The translations under genes and the position numbers were made by a program. The notes beneath the pieces are model-generated. The model saw only the letters and a list, made by a program, of their open reading frames with translations, had not been told where the DNA came from and made no database searches. Below, piece after piece: positions 5,942-11,225 of a DNA stretch of 15,066 nt. The DNA is taken from contig DAOVCM010000008.1 in assembly GCA_030670015.1 (NCBI GenBank), positions 1 through 15,066 on the forward strand. The letters are read 5' to 3'. Within the stretch, counting starts at the first letter, position 1; every line of letters begins with the position of its first letter. The stretch is from Candidatus Bathyarchaeota archaeon (GTDB taxonomy: Archaea; Thermoproteota; Bathyarchaeia; TCS64).

Positions 5942-7296
5942 ATGATCCCCTTGTATACGCTCTTATATTCCTGAACCATCTCCTCGAGGCTGAACTTGCT
6001 CTCGACGAGCTCTCTCCCTTCTAAGCCTATCCTTCTTCTTCTTTCAGGGTCGTCGAGAAGCCAGCAAATCTTCTTGGCTAGTCCTTCAGGGTCCCATCTC
6101 CGTACGAGGAACTCTTCGTCCAGTATCTCCGGAATACCTCCAACATCGGTAGCGATACACGGGACTTCACAACTCAGGGCTTCTAGTATGGTCAAAGGGA
6201 AGCCCTCAGAGAGCGAGGGCAGGGTAAAGACATCCAGCTCCCGGTACCAATCGAGGCTGTTCTGATATCCGGTGAACTCTATGTATGGTTTTAGCTTTAG
6301 CTTCTCTATCATCTCAAGGCATTCATCATAATATTCTTCGTCCTCAACCTCACCGATGATGTAGAATCTTGCTCTATGCTTTTCTCGAATATGTTTTGCT
6401 GCTCTGATAAATGTGAGGATATCCTTGATCGGTGTGATTCTTGTGATAGTTCCAACGTTGAAGTTCTCTCGTTTGTTGTTACTAGATCTAGGGGGTTGGA
6501 ATCTCTCCGTGTCAATCCCGTTGTATATGACCTTGATGTCTTCGAGGGTTGGATCGACGTTTCGCTGCAACCTCGTATGGTCTTGACACACCGAGGTAAC
6601 CGTATCACTGTACAGATACGAGGTTCGGACGAGCGACGTGAAGAAGTTTTCATACAAGCTGTGAAGCCATGACGGTATCTCAGAGTTTTCGAGTTCGAAC
6701 TTCCTCTCCTTCAGGTACAAGCCGTGCTCTGTGACTACGAGCCGTCCTCCATTTCTTAGTTTTGTGAGGCATCCAAGTAAGCCGGCGTAGCCTGCATTCA
6801 GCGTATGGTAAACATCGGATCTCGGTACTGTGTCAACGGTCTCTAGAGTTTTGTATAGAAGGTAGAATAGCGAAGTCCAAAAGACATAGAAAGGGGCGAA
6901 GGCCATTTCGTTGAAGTTATCTTCATAGTAAGCTACAGCCGAGTTCCAGTTTACGTCGGAGCCAAGTAGCTCATCTGCTTTATATTCACGCTTATTCAGC
7001 AGCGTAAGGATCTTACCACAGTTGAGGGGCTTTCCAGATAGAGCTAACTGCACTTCTTTTATCAAGTCCTCCGCGAAATTTGCGTCGACTCCTCTATCGA
7101 ATTGTGGTGAGTGAAGATGTTCAATCTTGACTTCCTCAACGTTTTCAGGTAGGTTATACCTCAGTAACTTCTCCGCTGAGAGCGAGAAGATGTTGAATTG
7201 TACATCCCTCATTCCGTCGATGAGGGAGTGACACCACTCGCTTACTCCTCCTCTACTTGTGGGGTAGGCTCCCTCCGAGATTAAACAGACCTTCAC
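5938..7296 (-). CDS. pelF: PelF-type GT4 glycosyltransferase
   Basis: The 452 residues match the PelF architecture. The N-terminal domain contains VCLISEGAYPTSRGGVSEW (3-21), the long insert typical of PelF, and the HGLYLKER motif (191-198). The C-terminal GT-B nucleotide-sugar domain follows, with YNGIDTERF (258-266), VGTITRITPIKD (281-292), and the GT4 E-x7-E pair at E364 and E372 within SEGFPLTILEAL. PelF proteins make polysaccharide from UDP-sugars at the cytoplasmic side. No other Pel genes are visible. The start is GTG 7294-7296, twelve bases after the Alba stop. A frameshifted N-terminal copy lies at 1868-2077, so the genome held at least two relatives. Confidence 0.9.
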   Translation of the reverse strand: MKVCLISEGAYPTSRGGVSEWCHSLIDGMRDVQFNIFSLSAEKLLRYNLPENVEEVKIEHLHSPQFDRGVDANFAEDLIKEVQLALSGKPLNCGKILTLLNKREYKADELLGSDVNWNSAVAYYEDNFNEMAFAPFYVFWTSLFYLLYKTLETVDTVPRSDVYHTLNAGYAGLLGCLTKLRNGGRLVVTEHGLYLKERKFELENSEIPSWLHSLYENFFTSLVRTSYLYSDTVTSVCQDHTRLQRNVDPTLEDIKVIYNGIDTERFQPPRSSNNKRENFNVGTITRITPIKDILTFIRAAKHIREKHRARFYIIGEVEDEEYYDECLEMIEKLKLKPYIEFTGYQNSLDWYRELDVFTLPSLSEGFPLTILEALSCEVPCIATDVGGIPEILDEEFLVRRWDPEGLAKKICWLLDDPERRRRIGLEGRELVESKFSLEEMVQEYKSVYKGIM

Positions 7297-7308
7297 ATCT
7301 ACCCAAAC

Positions 7309-7695
7309 CTATTTGACCTCAGAGATATCTTCCTCTCTCGTTCCGCTCCCTCTTTCCTCTTCCTCCTGAACTTTCTCGAGTGAAGATTCATCCTGGGCTT
7401 CGGGTTGACTTCCGGTCTGACCGCTACTCTTCAGGATTATCTCCATGGTGGAGACATTCCTGGATCCGCCTTCTTCCTGAGGCATCTGCTCCGTCCCTAT
7501 GTTCACAGTGGTCTCCAAGGCTCTTCCGAAATATCGCCTCGTGACCTCGGCGGTGTCAACAGCCGTGGTGATAGCCCGTCCTCTAGCCTTTATAATGACC
7601 TTATCCGACCCTTTCTGGTTGAGACTCGTTAGAACCGCCAAGACGTAGCTCATCACTGGCTTTCTACCAACATACACGATCATCCTATCTGACAT
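7309..7695 (-). CDS. albA: Alba chromatin protein with acidic tail, copy 1
   Basis: Residues 4-90 are the Alba fold: VYVGRKPVMSYVLAVLTSL, then VIIKARGRAITTAVDTAEV, then a final strand NVSTMEIILKS. Alba dimers coat archaeal DNA and bind RNA; the KP near residue 12 is the usual acetylation/DNA-contact region. Unusually, about 40 residues of Glu/Ser/Gly-rich acidic tail follow the fold, absent from copy 2 at the right edge. ATG 7693-7695 is chosen; a TTG at 7711-7713 is an in-frame alternative. It is the first gene of the long operon that ends with TBP and a zinc ribbon. An acidic tail on a DNA-binding protein may tune its binding or serve as a partner site (inference). Confidence 0.93.
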   Translation of the reverse strand: MSDRMIVYVGRKPVMSYVLAVLTSLNQKGSDKVIIKARGRAITTAVDTAEVTRRYFGRALETTVNIGTEQMPQEEGGSRNVSTMEIILKSSGQTGSQPEAQDESSLEKVQEEEERGSGTREEDISEVK

Positions 7696-7718
7696 TTCGT
7701 TTTCATTCTCCAATCTTT

Positions 7719-7740
7719 AGTTGTGCTCCCAGCTACAACT
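7719..7740 (-). promoter_or_regulatory. hairpin just upstream of alba start
   Basis: Arms AGTTGT and ACAACT enclose an inner GCT-CCC-AGC stem with one unpaired T, giving about nine base pairs. In a minus-strand leader it would sit about 24 bases before the alba ATG and could affect ribosome access. Confidence 0.35.
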
Positions 7741-7783
7741 GATAGTGAAGTTCTTTCCACCATCAAGCGTAGATTTGGAGCGT

Positions 7784-7836
7784 GGGGACTCAGATGGGTT
7801 CAGGATTGCACGCCACTAATAACCCGGTCTAACCCC
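7784..7836 (-). ncRNA. long imperfect hairpin, possible structured leader
   Basis: Nested pairing: GGGG with CCCC, TCAGA with TCTAA (one wobble), GGGTT with AACCC, around a 20-base loop, about 14 pairs in 53 bases. It lies between the minus-strand TATA-like box at 7889-7899 and alba, so in a minus-strand transcript it would form the middle of a leader of roughly 170 bases. It could be a cis-regulatory element, an independent small RNA, or chance. The box C/D motifs checked are not present in full. Confidence 0.35.
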
Positions 7837-7888
7837 TCTGTAAGCGCCCGCACTCACTACGCACATCTACGTACTACTAAGGAACGAC

Positions 7889-7899
7889 CATATATAACT
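7889..7899 (-). promoter_or_regulatory. TATA-like box for the alba-pelF-mscS-tbp operon
   Basis: On the minus strand the sequence reads AGTTATATATGG with GGGGAG upstream. Transcription would begin about 26 bases on, near 7868. It is the best promoter-like site upstream of the operon, but the box is nearly palindromic, so direction is uncertain. Confidence 0.4.
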
Positions 7900-7952
7900 C
7901 CCCTGATCTATTCAAGAGAGTGGTTGGCACACACGTTTCTTCGCTTGGTTCA

Positions 7953-7960
7953 GCGCGCGC
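7953..7960. repeat. alternating (GC)n tract
   Basis: GCGCGCGC in the spacer upstream of the operon promoter, next to CCCTTTAAGGG. Confidence 0.7.
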
Positions 7961-8104
7961 CCTTTAAGGGATGATTATAGGATATCCGCCGGCATGTTTA
8001 ATCCCGCGAATACTGTTCGAACATTTATGAAGCATAATCTGTAATTTTTTCAGCTTTAGGCTTGTAAGAGAGAGTAGGGAGGTAGATCTTGCATGGCGAT
8101 CCTT

Positions 8105-8260
8105 CTATAGGTTCTCTTTTATCCAATTGATAATCTCTTCGAGGTCTGATGTATAATCGATTCCTCCACGTTTTTTTGGATTCATCCATTTTACGGTGAG
8201 GCAGATAACGCTATGGATATGTGCCACAGTTCCTGAGACGTTCAGAATATATCCTCTCAT
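8105..8260 (-). CDS. possible 51-residue protein, unknown
   Basis: An ATG frame (8258-8260 to TAG 8105-8107) reads MRGYILNVSGTVAHIHS, then a short VICLTVKWMN stretch, and ends DLEEIINWIKENL, a well-formed amphipathic helix. Composition looks protein-like but no family is recognised. There is no clear ribosome site or TATA box; a stop lies three codons upstream, which fixes the frame's limit. It may be a remnant of a larger gene. Confidence 0.4.
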   Translation of the reverse strand: MRGYILNVSGTVAHIHSVICLTVKWMNPKKRGGIDYTSDLEEIINWIKENL

Positions 8261-8420
8261 TCCATGTCACTGATTAAGTTCAGTTGTATCCGTTAGCCTG
8301 CGTATATCACATCATAAGAAGAATGCGATGGAGTTTTTATTCTTGGGTATGCTCACGAATTAAAGCGCACGCGTAGCAAACGGGACTTTATACCCAGGTT
8401 CACCAGACCAATTTCAAATG

Positions 8421-8429
8421 TTTAATATA
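8421..8429 (+). promoter_or_regulatory. TATA box of the leaderless zinc-ribbon gene
   Basis: TTTAATATA, close to the archaeal consensus. Initiation about 26 bases downstream of its centre falls near 8451-8456, a few bases before the GTG at 8460, which fits a leaderless or near-leaderless message. Confidence 0.6.
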
Positions 8430-8459
8430 CTCTCCTGACTTCACCAGCACGACTTAACG

Positions 8460-8630
8460 GTGAGGGACACAGAAGAGGGATGGGCCTGTCCAAAATGCGG
8501 ACTCTTGGATTATCACAAGGCCACTGGCTTTGATGTGGAGGCCAGGAGAAGTATCTTCGAATGTAAGGGATGCGGAGCAAGGTTCTACATATTGAAGGAT
8601 AAATGGATTATCACCAACATTAACGGCTGA
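8460..8630 (+). CDS. 56-residue zinc-ribbon protein, leaderless
   Basis: GTG 8460-8462 to TGA 8628-8630. The sequence has CPKCG near residue 11 and CKGCG about 28 residues on, then ARFYILKDKWIITNING, a normal zinc-ribbon hairpin end. The minus-strand frame over the same bases has no such pattern. A TATA box at 8421-8429 is at leaderless distance, no ribosome site is present, and an in-frame TGA at 8436 excludes a longer N-terminus. A hairpin follows the stop. It stands alone, transcribed opposite to the operon on its left. Single zinc ribbons of this size often bind nucleic acid or polymerase; no specific function can be assigned. Confidence 0.75.
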   Translation: MRDTEEGWACPKCGLLDYHKATGFDVEARRSIFECKGCGARFYILKDKWIITNING

Positions 8631-8638
8631 TATATACG

Positions 8639-8657
8639 AGAGCATATTTGATGCTCT
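8639..8657 (+). terminator. hairpin after zinc-ribbon gene
   Basis: AGAGCAT, loop ATTTG, ATGCTCT: a perfect 7-bp stem nine bases after the stop. No T-run follows, so it may be a 3' end structure rather than a classic terminator. Confidence 0.4.
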
Positions 8658-8690
8658 GAGATGACGTGCGTTTCTTCTGGGATATCTCCA

Positions 8691-8699
8691 CGCGCGCGC
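8691..8699. repeat. alternating (CG)n tract
   Basis: CGCGCGCGC just upstream of the TATA box of the Lrp-like gene, so it could also lie in its upstream promoter region. Confidence 0.75.
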
Positions 8700-8707
8700 A
8701 TGAATAG

Positions 8708-8715
8708 TTTATTAT
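8708..8715 (+). promoter_or_regulatory. TATA box of the Lrp-like gene
   Basis: TTTATTAT, about 40 bases before the TTG start. Predicted initiation near 8737 leaves a leader of about 14 bases. Confidence 0.45.
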
Positions 8716-8750
8716 CTATTCGAGTAAAATGTGATAGGGGTTAGACTAGT

Positions 8751-8978
8751 TTGGCTATGGCGTTCGTCCTCATCAACGCAGAGGTCGGATCTGAGGACGA
8801 GGTTCTGATAAACTTAAGGGCCATACCCTGTGTCAAGGAAGCTCACATGGTGTACGGCGTCTACGACATCATCGCCCGCATTGAGGCGGAGAGCATGGAC
8901 GCCCTAAAGGAAAGCATCAGTGACAATGTCAGGAGTGTGGAGAATATTCGCTCCACGCTGACCATAGTAGTCTACTGA
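8751..8978 (+). CDS. stand-alone Lrp/AsnC effector-binding (RAM) domain protein
   Basis: The 75 residues cover just the RAM domain: a first strand AFVLINAEVG, a helix through EVLINLRAIPCVKEAHMVYGVYDIIARIEAES, and the final strand ENIRSTLTIVVY. The GVYDIIA strand is a family hallmark. These domains bind amino acids or similar ligands and assemble into dimers and rings. The usual N-terminal helix-turn-helix is absent, so it is not a DNA-binding regulator by itself; it may modulate full Lrp proteins. Two starts are possible, TTG 8751 and ATG 8757, with AGGGG upstream. It has its own TATA box and faces the convergent rpb5 gene. Confidence 0.88.
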   Translation: MAMAFVLINAEVGSEDEVLINLRAIPCVKEAHMVYGVYDIIARIEAESMDALKESISDNVRSVENIRSTLTIVVY

Positions 8979-9006
8979 TCACCGCGAACACATCGCCCAG
9001 CATGAT

Positions 9007-9014
9007 GCGCGCGC
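9007..9014. repeat. alternating (GC)n tract between two 8-bp repeats
   Basis: GCGCGCGC, flanked by direct copies of CGCCCAGC at 8994-9001 and 9031-9038, in the gap between convergent genes. Confidence 0.7.
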
Positions 9015-9049
9015 TTCTTGGTTTGTCTAGCGCCCAGCCATGGTGCTCG

Positions 9050-9589
9050 TTATACAACATAGCGGTATGAGATTGATGTTCCAGCTGTCATACTGTCGAT
9101 CGTGAATTTAATAATATTACCCCGGTTGGCTCCGAGGACGATACATACAGGGTCAGATGCTTTAATCCACGGGAACTGGAAAGGCGCAGCATGATAAATG
9201 ATGAGCAGTTGTTCTCGCTCCTCCTCAGATACTATCTCAGCAGGGGAGACAAGTCTGTGCTTGAAAATGTCGAATGTGGGCAGGGTAGAAGGGATAAGTT
9301 CAATACACATCTTAGGTGCGTTAGTCCTAGCGGACCAAGTGTATTTCACGTCTGATACGATGATGCCTTTTTCCGCCCCTGTCTTTTCAACAAGCTCCTT
9401 GAGCTCCCTAACATATGCTATCCCGATATTTCTTTGTCCGGTAACACAGAGAAGCACATATTTCACGTCGCCTCTAGAGAGGGAGATTATGATCCGGTCT
9501 CCTTCTCTCTCCTTTTTCCTGACTTTAAGCTTTCTATATTTTATGATTAAGGCCGCACGTTTCTCGACAGTTGTCAGCTTCTTTTTCAT
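9050..9589 (-). CDS. rpoH: RNA polymerase subunit Rpb5/RpoH, long eukaryote-like form
   Basis: About 179 residues. The C-terminal part (about 109-179) is the RpoH assembly domain: HRLVSPAEIVSEEE, then IKASDPV, a LGANRGNIIKF strand and the ending TAGTSISYRYVV. Archaeal RpoH normally consists of this part alone, about 75-90 residues. Here about 108 residues precede it and follow the order of the eukaryotic Rpb5 jaw domain: a basic helix, the strand YVLLCV, GQRNIGIAYVRELKELVEKTGAEKGIIVSD (compare VGIKTIK...ITRALIVV in human RPB5), then ARTNAPKMCIELIPS. Start ATG 9587-9589 agrees with the second copy's N-terminus and follows GGTG; an upstream ATG at 9628 adds 13 residues. It is on its own strand unit, convergent with the Lrp-like gene. 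Confidence 0.93.
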   Translation of the reverse strand: MKKKLTTVEKRAALIIKYRKLKVRKKEREGDRIIISLSRGDVKYVLLCVTGQRNIGIAYVRELKELVEKTGAEKGIIVSDVKYTWSARTNAPKMCIELIPSTLPTFDIFKHRLVSPAEIVSEEEREQLLIIYHAAPFQFPWIKASDPVCIVLGANRGNIIKFTIDSMTAGTSISYRYVV

Positions 9590-9659
9590 ATTTTTTGCAC
9601 CAAGAATCAAAGACGCATACACACGCATACGATAATGAAGTATTTAGTAAATTCTCCAT

Positions 9660-9827
9660 TTAGCAAAAAAGCGGGGTTCTTGTATAAGCCGAGATAATAA
9701 CATCCTCATCAAGATCATACTCAATGACAACCAATTTGTCATTAAGCGAAGCGCGCGCATGGATTCCTGTTGCAGGCCTTCGCGTACGAAAAGAGCTGTA
9801 AGGTGTCTCCAATAGACTTTCACTCAA
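9660..9827 (-). CDS. possible 55-residue ORF with DUF4258-like C-terminus
   Basis: The frame starts at TTG 9825-9827, overlapping the stop of cold-shock copy 2 by eight bases as in other coupled pairs here, and ends at TAA 9660-9662. The second half, LNDKLVVIEYDLDEDVIISAYTRT, resembles the final two strands of DUF4258/toxin-like domains (LVVVYE...VITAY). The expected N-terminal half with its conserved His and Arg is missing. The CG tract 9751-9758 codes HARA just before the recognisable part, so this could be a 3' gene fragment joined in frame to the cold-shock unit. Confidence 0.4.
   Translation of the reverse strand: MSESLLETPYSSFRTRRPATGIHARASLNDKLVVIEYDLDEDVIISAYTRTPLFC
9751..9758. repeat. 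alternating (GC)n tract
   Basis: GCGCGCGC between rpb5 and cold-shock copy 2, at the boundary of the protein-like segment 9660-9750. Confidence 0.75.
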
Positions 9828-10017
9828 TCAGCTTGACGTTGATGGCTCTGGGTCCCTTATACGCACTCTGTACTTCAAATTCGACCTTCTGTCCTTCTCT
9901 GAGTTCCTGTGCTCCCTCTATATCCGAGATGTGGACGAACACCTCTTCTCCACCGGCCTCTGGCTTTATGAATCCATAGCTTCTGCCCATCAGCCATCTC
10001 TTTACTGTGCCCTTCAA
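9820..10017 (-). CDS. cold-shock domain protein, copy 2
   Basis: The 65 residues comprise just the cold-shock OB-fold, with RNP1 as SYGFIKP and RNP2 as EVFVHISDI. The Tyr-for-Gly change in RNP1 (RSYGFI versus RGYGFI) sets it apart from copy 1. The start is TTG with GGAGGTGA upstream, the same arrangement as copy 1. It ends at the point where copy 1 continues with a short tail. It lies 24 bases after S30e and is probably co-transcribed with it and with the nuclease-like gene. Role: single-stranded RNA binding, likely in translation or RNA folding, consistent with a ribosomal-protein neighbour. Confidence 0.92.
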   Translation of the reverse strand: MKGTVKRWLMGRSYGFIKPEAGGEEVFVHISDIEGAQELREGQKVEFEVQSAYKGPRAINVKLIE

Positions 10018-10041
10018 ACTTCCTTCACCTCCATTTCCCGT

Positions 10042-10221
10042 CTAGCGTCGCCTTCTTCTACGCCTGGACCATTTATTTGCAGGGGCATTTACGATACGCC
10101 TGAGATAGTTCCTCCGGTTCCTTTTCCTCGGGATCAGGCTTCCCTTGGTGCTGGTTGTCTCGATTACAGGGGTCTGCGCCCTGACCTTCCCCGCCTTCGT
10201 CAAAGACCCATGAGTCGGCAA
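10042..10221 (-). CDS. rps30e: ribosomal protein S30e
   Basis: The 59 residues start with PTHGSLTKAGKVRAQTP, the unmistakable S30e opening, continue with IPRKRNRRNYLRRIVNAP and end in seven arginines. S30e is a small-subunit protein found in eukaryotes and several archaeal groups and is absent from bacteria. Its presence favours a TACK-like archaeon. The TTG at 10219-10221 is taken as the start because it lies eight bases after GGAGGTG and gives the family's usual N-terminus; ATG 10225-10227 is too close to that site. Its ribosome site overlaps the stop of the nuclease-like gene upstream. Confidence 0.93.
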   Translation of the reverse strand: MPTHGSLTKAGKVRAQTPVIETTSTKGSLIPRKRNRRNYLRRIVNAPANKWSRRRRRRR

Positions 10222-10234
10222 ACTCATACACCTC

Positions 10235-10810
10235 CTATTCCTTCATCTCCCTGCGAAGTTTCACGAGTTTGTCGAAGTCACTCTTGAGAAGCTCGTACCA
10301 GCTTCTCTCTACATGGAAATCTGCCTCGTCGCTGACACGTCGAACTGGACAGGTATACTTGCCGTTCTGGTATCCCTTGCAGTCTTCTTCTCTCTTCGGA
10401 AATTTTCCACATTTAGCCTCGCATAGTTCTCGTGTCTGGTTGTATATAGCTTCCCTGAGCTCGAAAAGTGAGTAATGCTCGCTTCCTGGTGATAGGTATT
10501 TAAGATTTGATTCCTTTCTTAGTAATCTCTTTGACACCGAGGTGAATTTCTCAGCTACCAATATGGCCTCATCATAGTATCCCTCTTCTAGCTCCTCTAC
10601 GGTCTTCTCTACGGTATTGATACCGGCTGTAGACGCATGGAATTTAGGGTTTACGATCACTCTAAGGAGCTTTTTTCCACCGTCCTCGTTTTCTGCTACA
10701 TAGTCTATGCTTCCATTTTTCGCGTTGACTTTCTTCACCTCGTATCCATGAAGAGATTTTAATAGCTCAACTTGGGTATCCTGCCAATCCGACTTTAATT
10801 CAACTTCCAT
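10235..10810 (-). CDS. nuclease-fold-like protein with four-cysteine cluster
   Basis: 191 residues. The first 100 have the order helix-strand-strand-helix of PD-(D/E)xK nucleases: WQDTQVELLKSLHGYEVKKV, then D36 in GSIDYVA, then a strand LLRVIVNPK, then helix and strand EAILVAEKF. The canonical (D/E)xK reads NPK (N54, K56), so cutting activity is doubtful. The C-terminal third carries C130, C134, C144 and C154, a likely Zn or Fe-S site, comparable in idea to RecB/Cas4-type clusters though no family match is claimed. It leads an operon with S30e and a cold-shock protein. Role unknown; a nucleic-acid-binding factor tied to translation is an inference. Confidence 0.65.
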   Translation of the reverse strand: MEVELKSDWQDTQVELLKSLHGYEVKKVNAKNGSIDYVAENEDGGKKLLRVIVNPKFHASTAGINTVEKTVEELEEGYYDEAILVAEKFTSVSKRLLRKESNLKYLSPGSEHYSLFELREAIYNQTRELCEAKCGKFPKREEDCKGYQNGKYTCPVRRVSDEADFHVERSWYELLKSDFDKLVKLRREMKE

Positions 10811-10930
10811 CTAAACCACGTTATATAAACACAGGCGATCGCGATGCGCGGTAACCCACGCAGGCACAAAACAGTTTTCATCAAACTTCTTGAGCCTGTG
10901 TTTTCAGGATAAATTATATGCATGAACGCT

Positions 10931-10939
10931 TATATAGGT
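10931..10939 (-). promoter_or_regulatory. TATA-like box upstream of nuclease-S30e-csp operon
   Basis: CTATATAAG on the minus strand would start a leader of about 100 bases. The nearer TTTATATAA at 10820-10828 would place initiation inside the reading frame, so the distal box is favoured, or the first gene starts further in. Confidence 0.35.
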
Positions 10940-11109
10940 TACAATTTAAAATTCTGGATTTTCAGGTATACCTATTATTTTCAGCATAGATAAGTATGAC
11001 AATTCTCATGTAAAATATTAGTGTATTTTTGGTATCTTCGTCTATGTTGTATCTTGGTATTCATTCTGAATTTCAACATCTTTTTCAGATGATATTTCGC
11101 AGAGAAGGT

Positions 11110-11130
11110 GGAGGATATTACGTATCCTCC
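11110..11130. terminator. perfect 8-bp hairpin downstream of TFB
   Basis: GGAGGATA, loop TTACG, TATCCTCC. It lies about 95 bases after the TFB stop. Each arm carries a GGAGG-type sequence on one strand. It may be a 3' end structure or a regulator site. Confidence 0.4.
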
Positions 11131-11225
11131 CTAGATCACAGCTGGTAAAAACCTGATCCAACTTGTTGTATCTGATTATAATCTATGATGTGTGTGCGCT
11201 ATATAATTTTTCTCACGCTTAGGTT

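Larger units (their letters stand above)
7741..8104. other. non-coding region: operon leader and spacer
   Basis: No convincing protein frame on either strand. It holds a 53-base hairpin (7784-7836), a TATA-like box (7889-7899) and a CG tract (7953-7960). Beyond 7970 the sequence is AT-richer and I see nothing further. Confidence 0.5.
10811..11225. other. AT-rich non-coding gap with promoter and hairpins
   Basis: No credible gene. On the minus strand there are TATA-like sequences TTTATATAA (10820-10828) and CTATATAAG (10931-10939). A 9-bp inverted repeat AACACAGGC / GCCTGTGTT spans 10828-10902, and a perfect hairpin lies at 11110-11130. A single GCGATCGC palindrome is at 10834-10841. Confidence 0.55.

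Noticed and set aside
7784..7836. tRNA or box C/D RNA
   Set aside because: No cloverleaf, no T-loop sequence and no complete C box; only a long hairpin is supported.
7723..7974. 83-codon plus-strand frame
   Set aside because: No ribosome site, no family pattern, and it overlaps the hairpin and TATA region of the minus-strand operon. Likely chance.
8454..8645. 63-codon minus-strand frame
   Set aside because: The opposite strand encodes a zinc ribbon with a proper TATA box; this frame has no motif.
9198..9635. 145-codon plus-strand frame
   Set aside because: Serine- and phenylalanine-rich antisense shadow of rpb5, which is certain on the other strand.
10834..10841. GCGATCGC as a cyanobacterial HIP1-type repeat
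   Set aside because: Only one copy in the window, and the gene content is archaeal.
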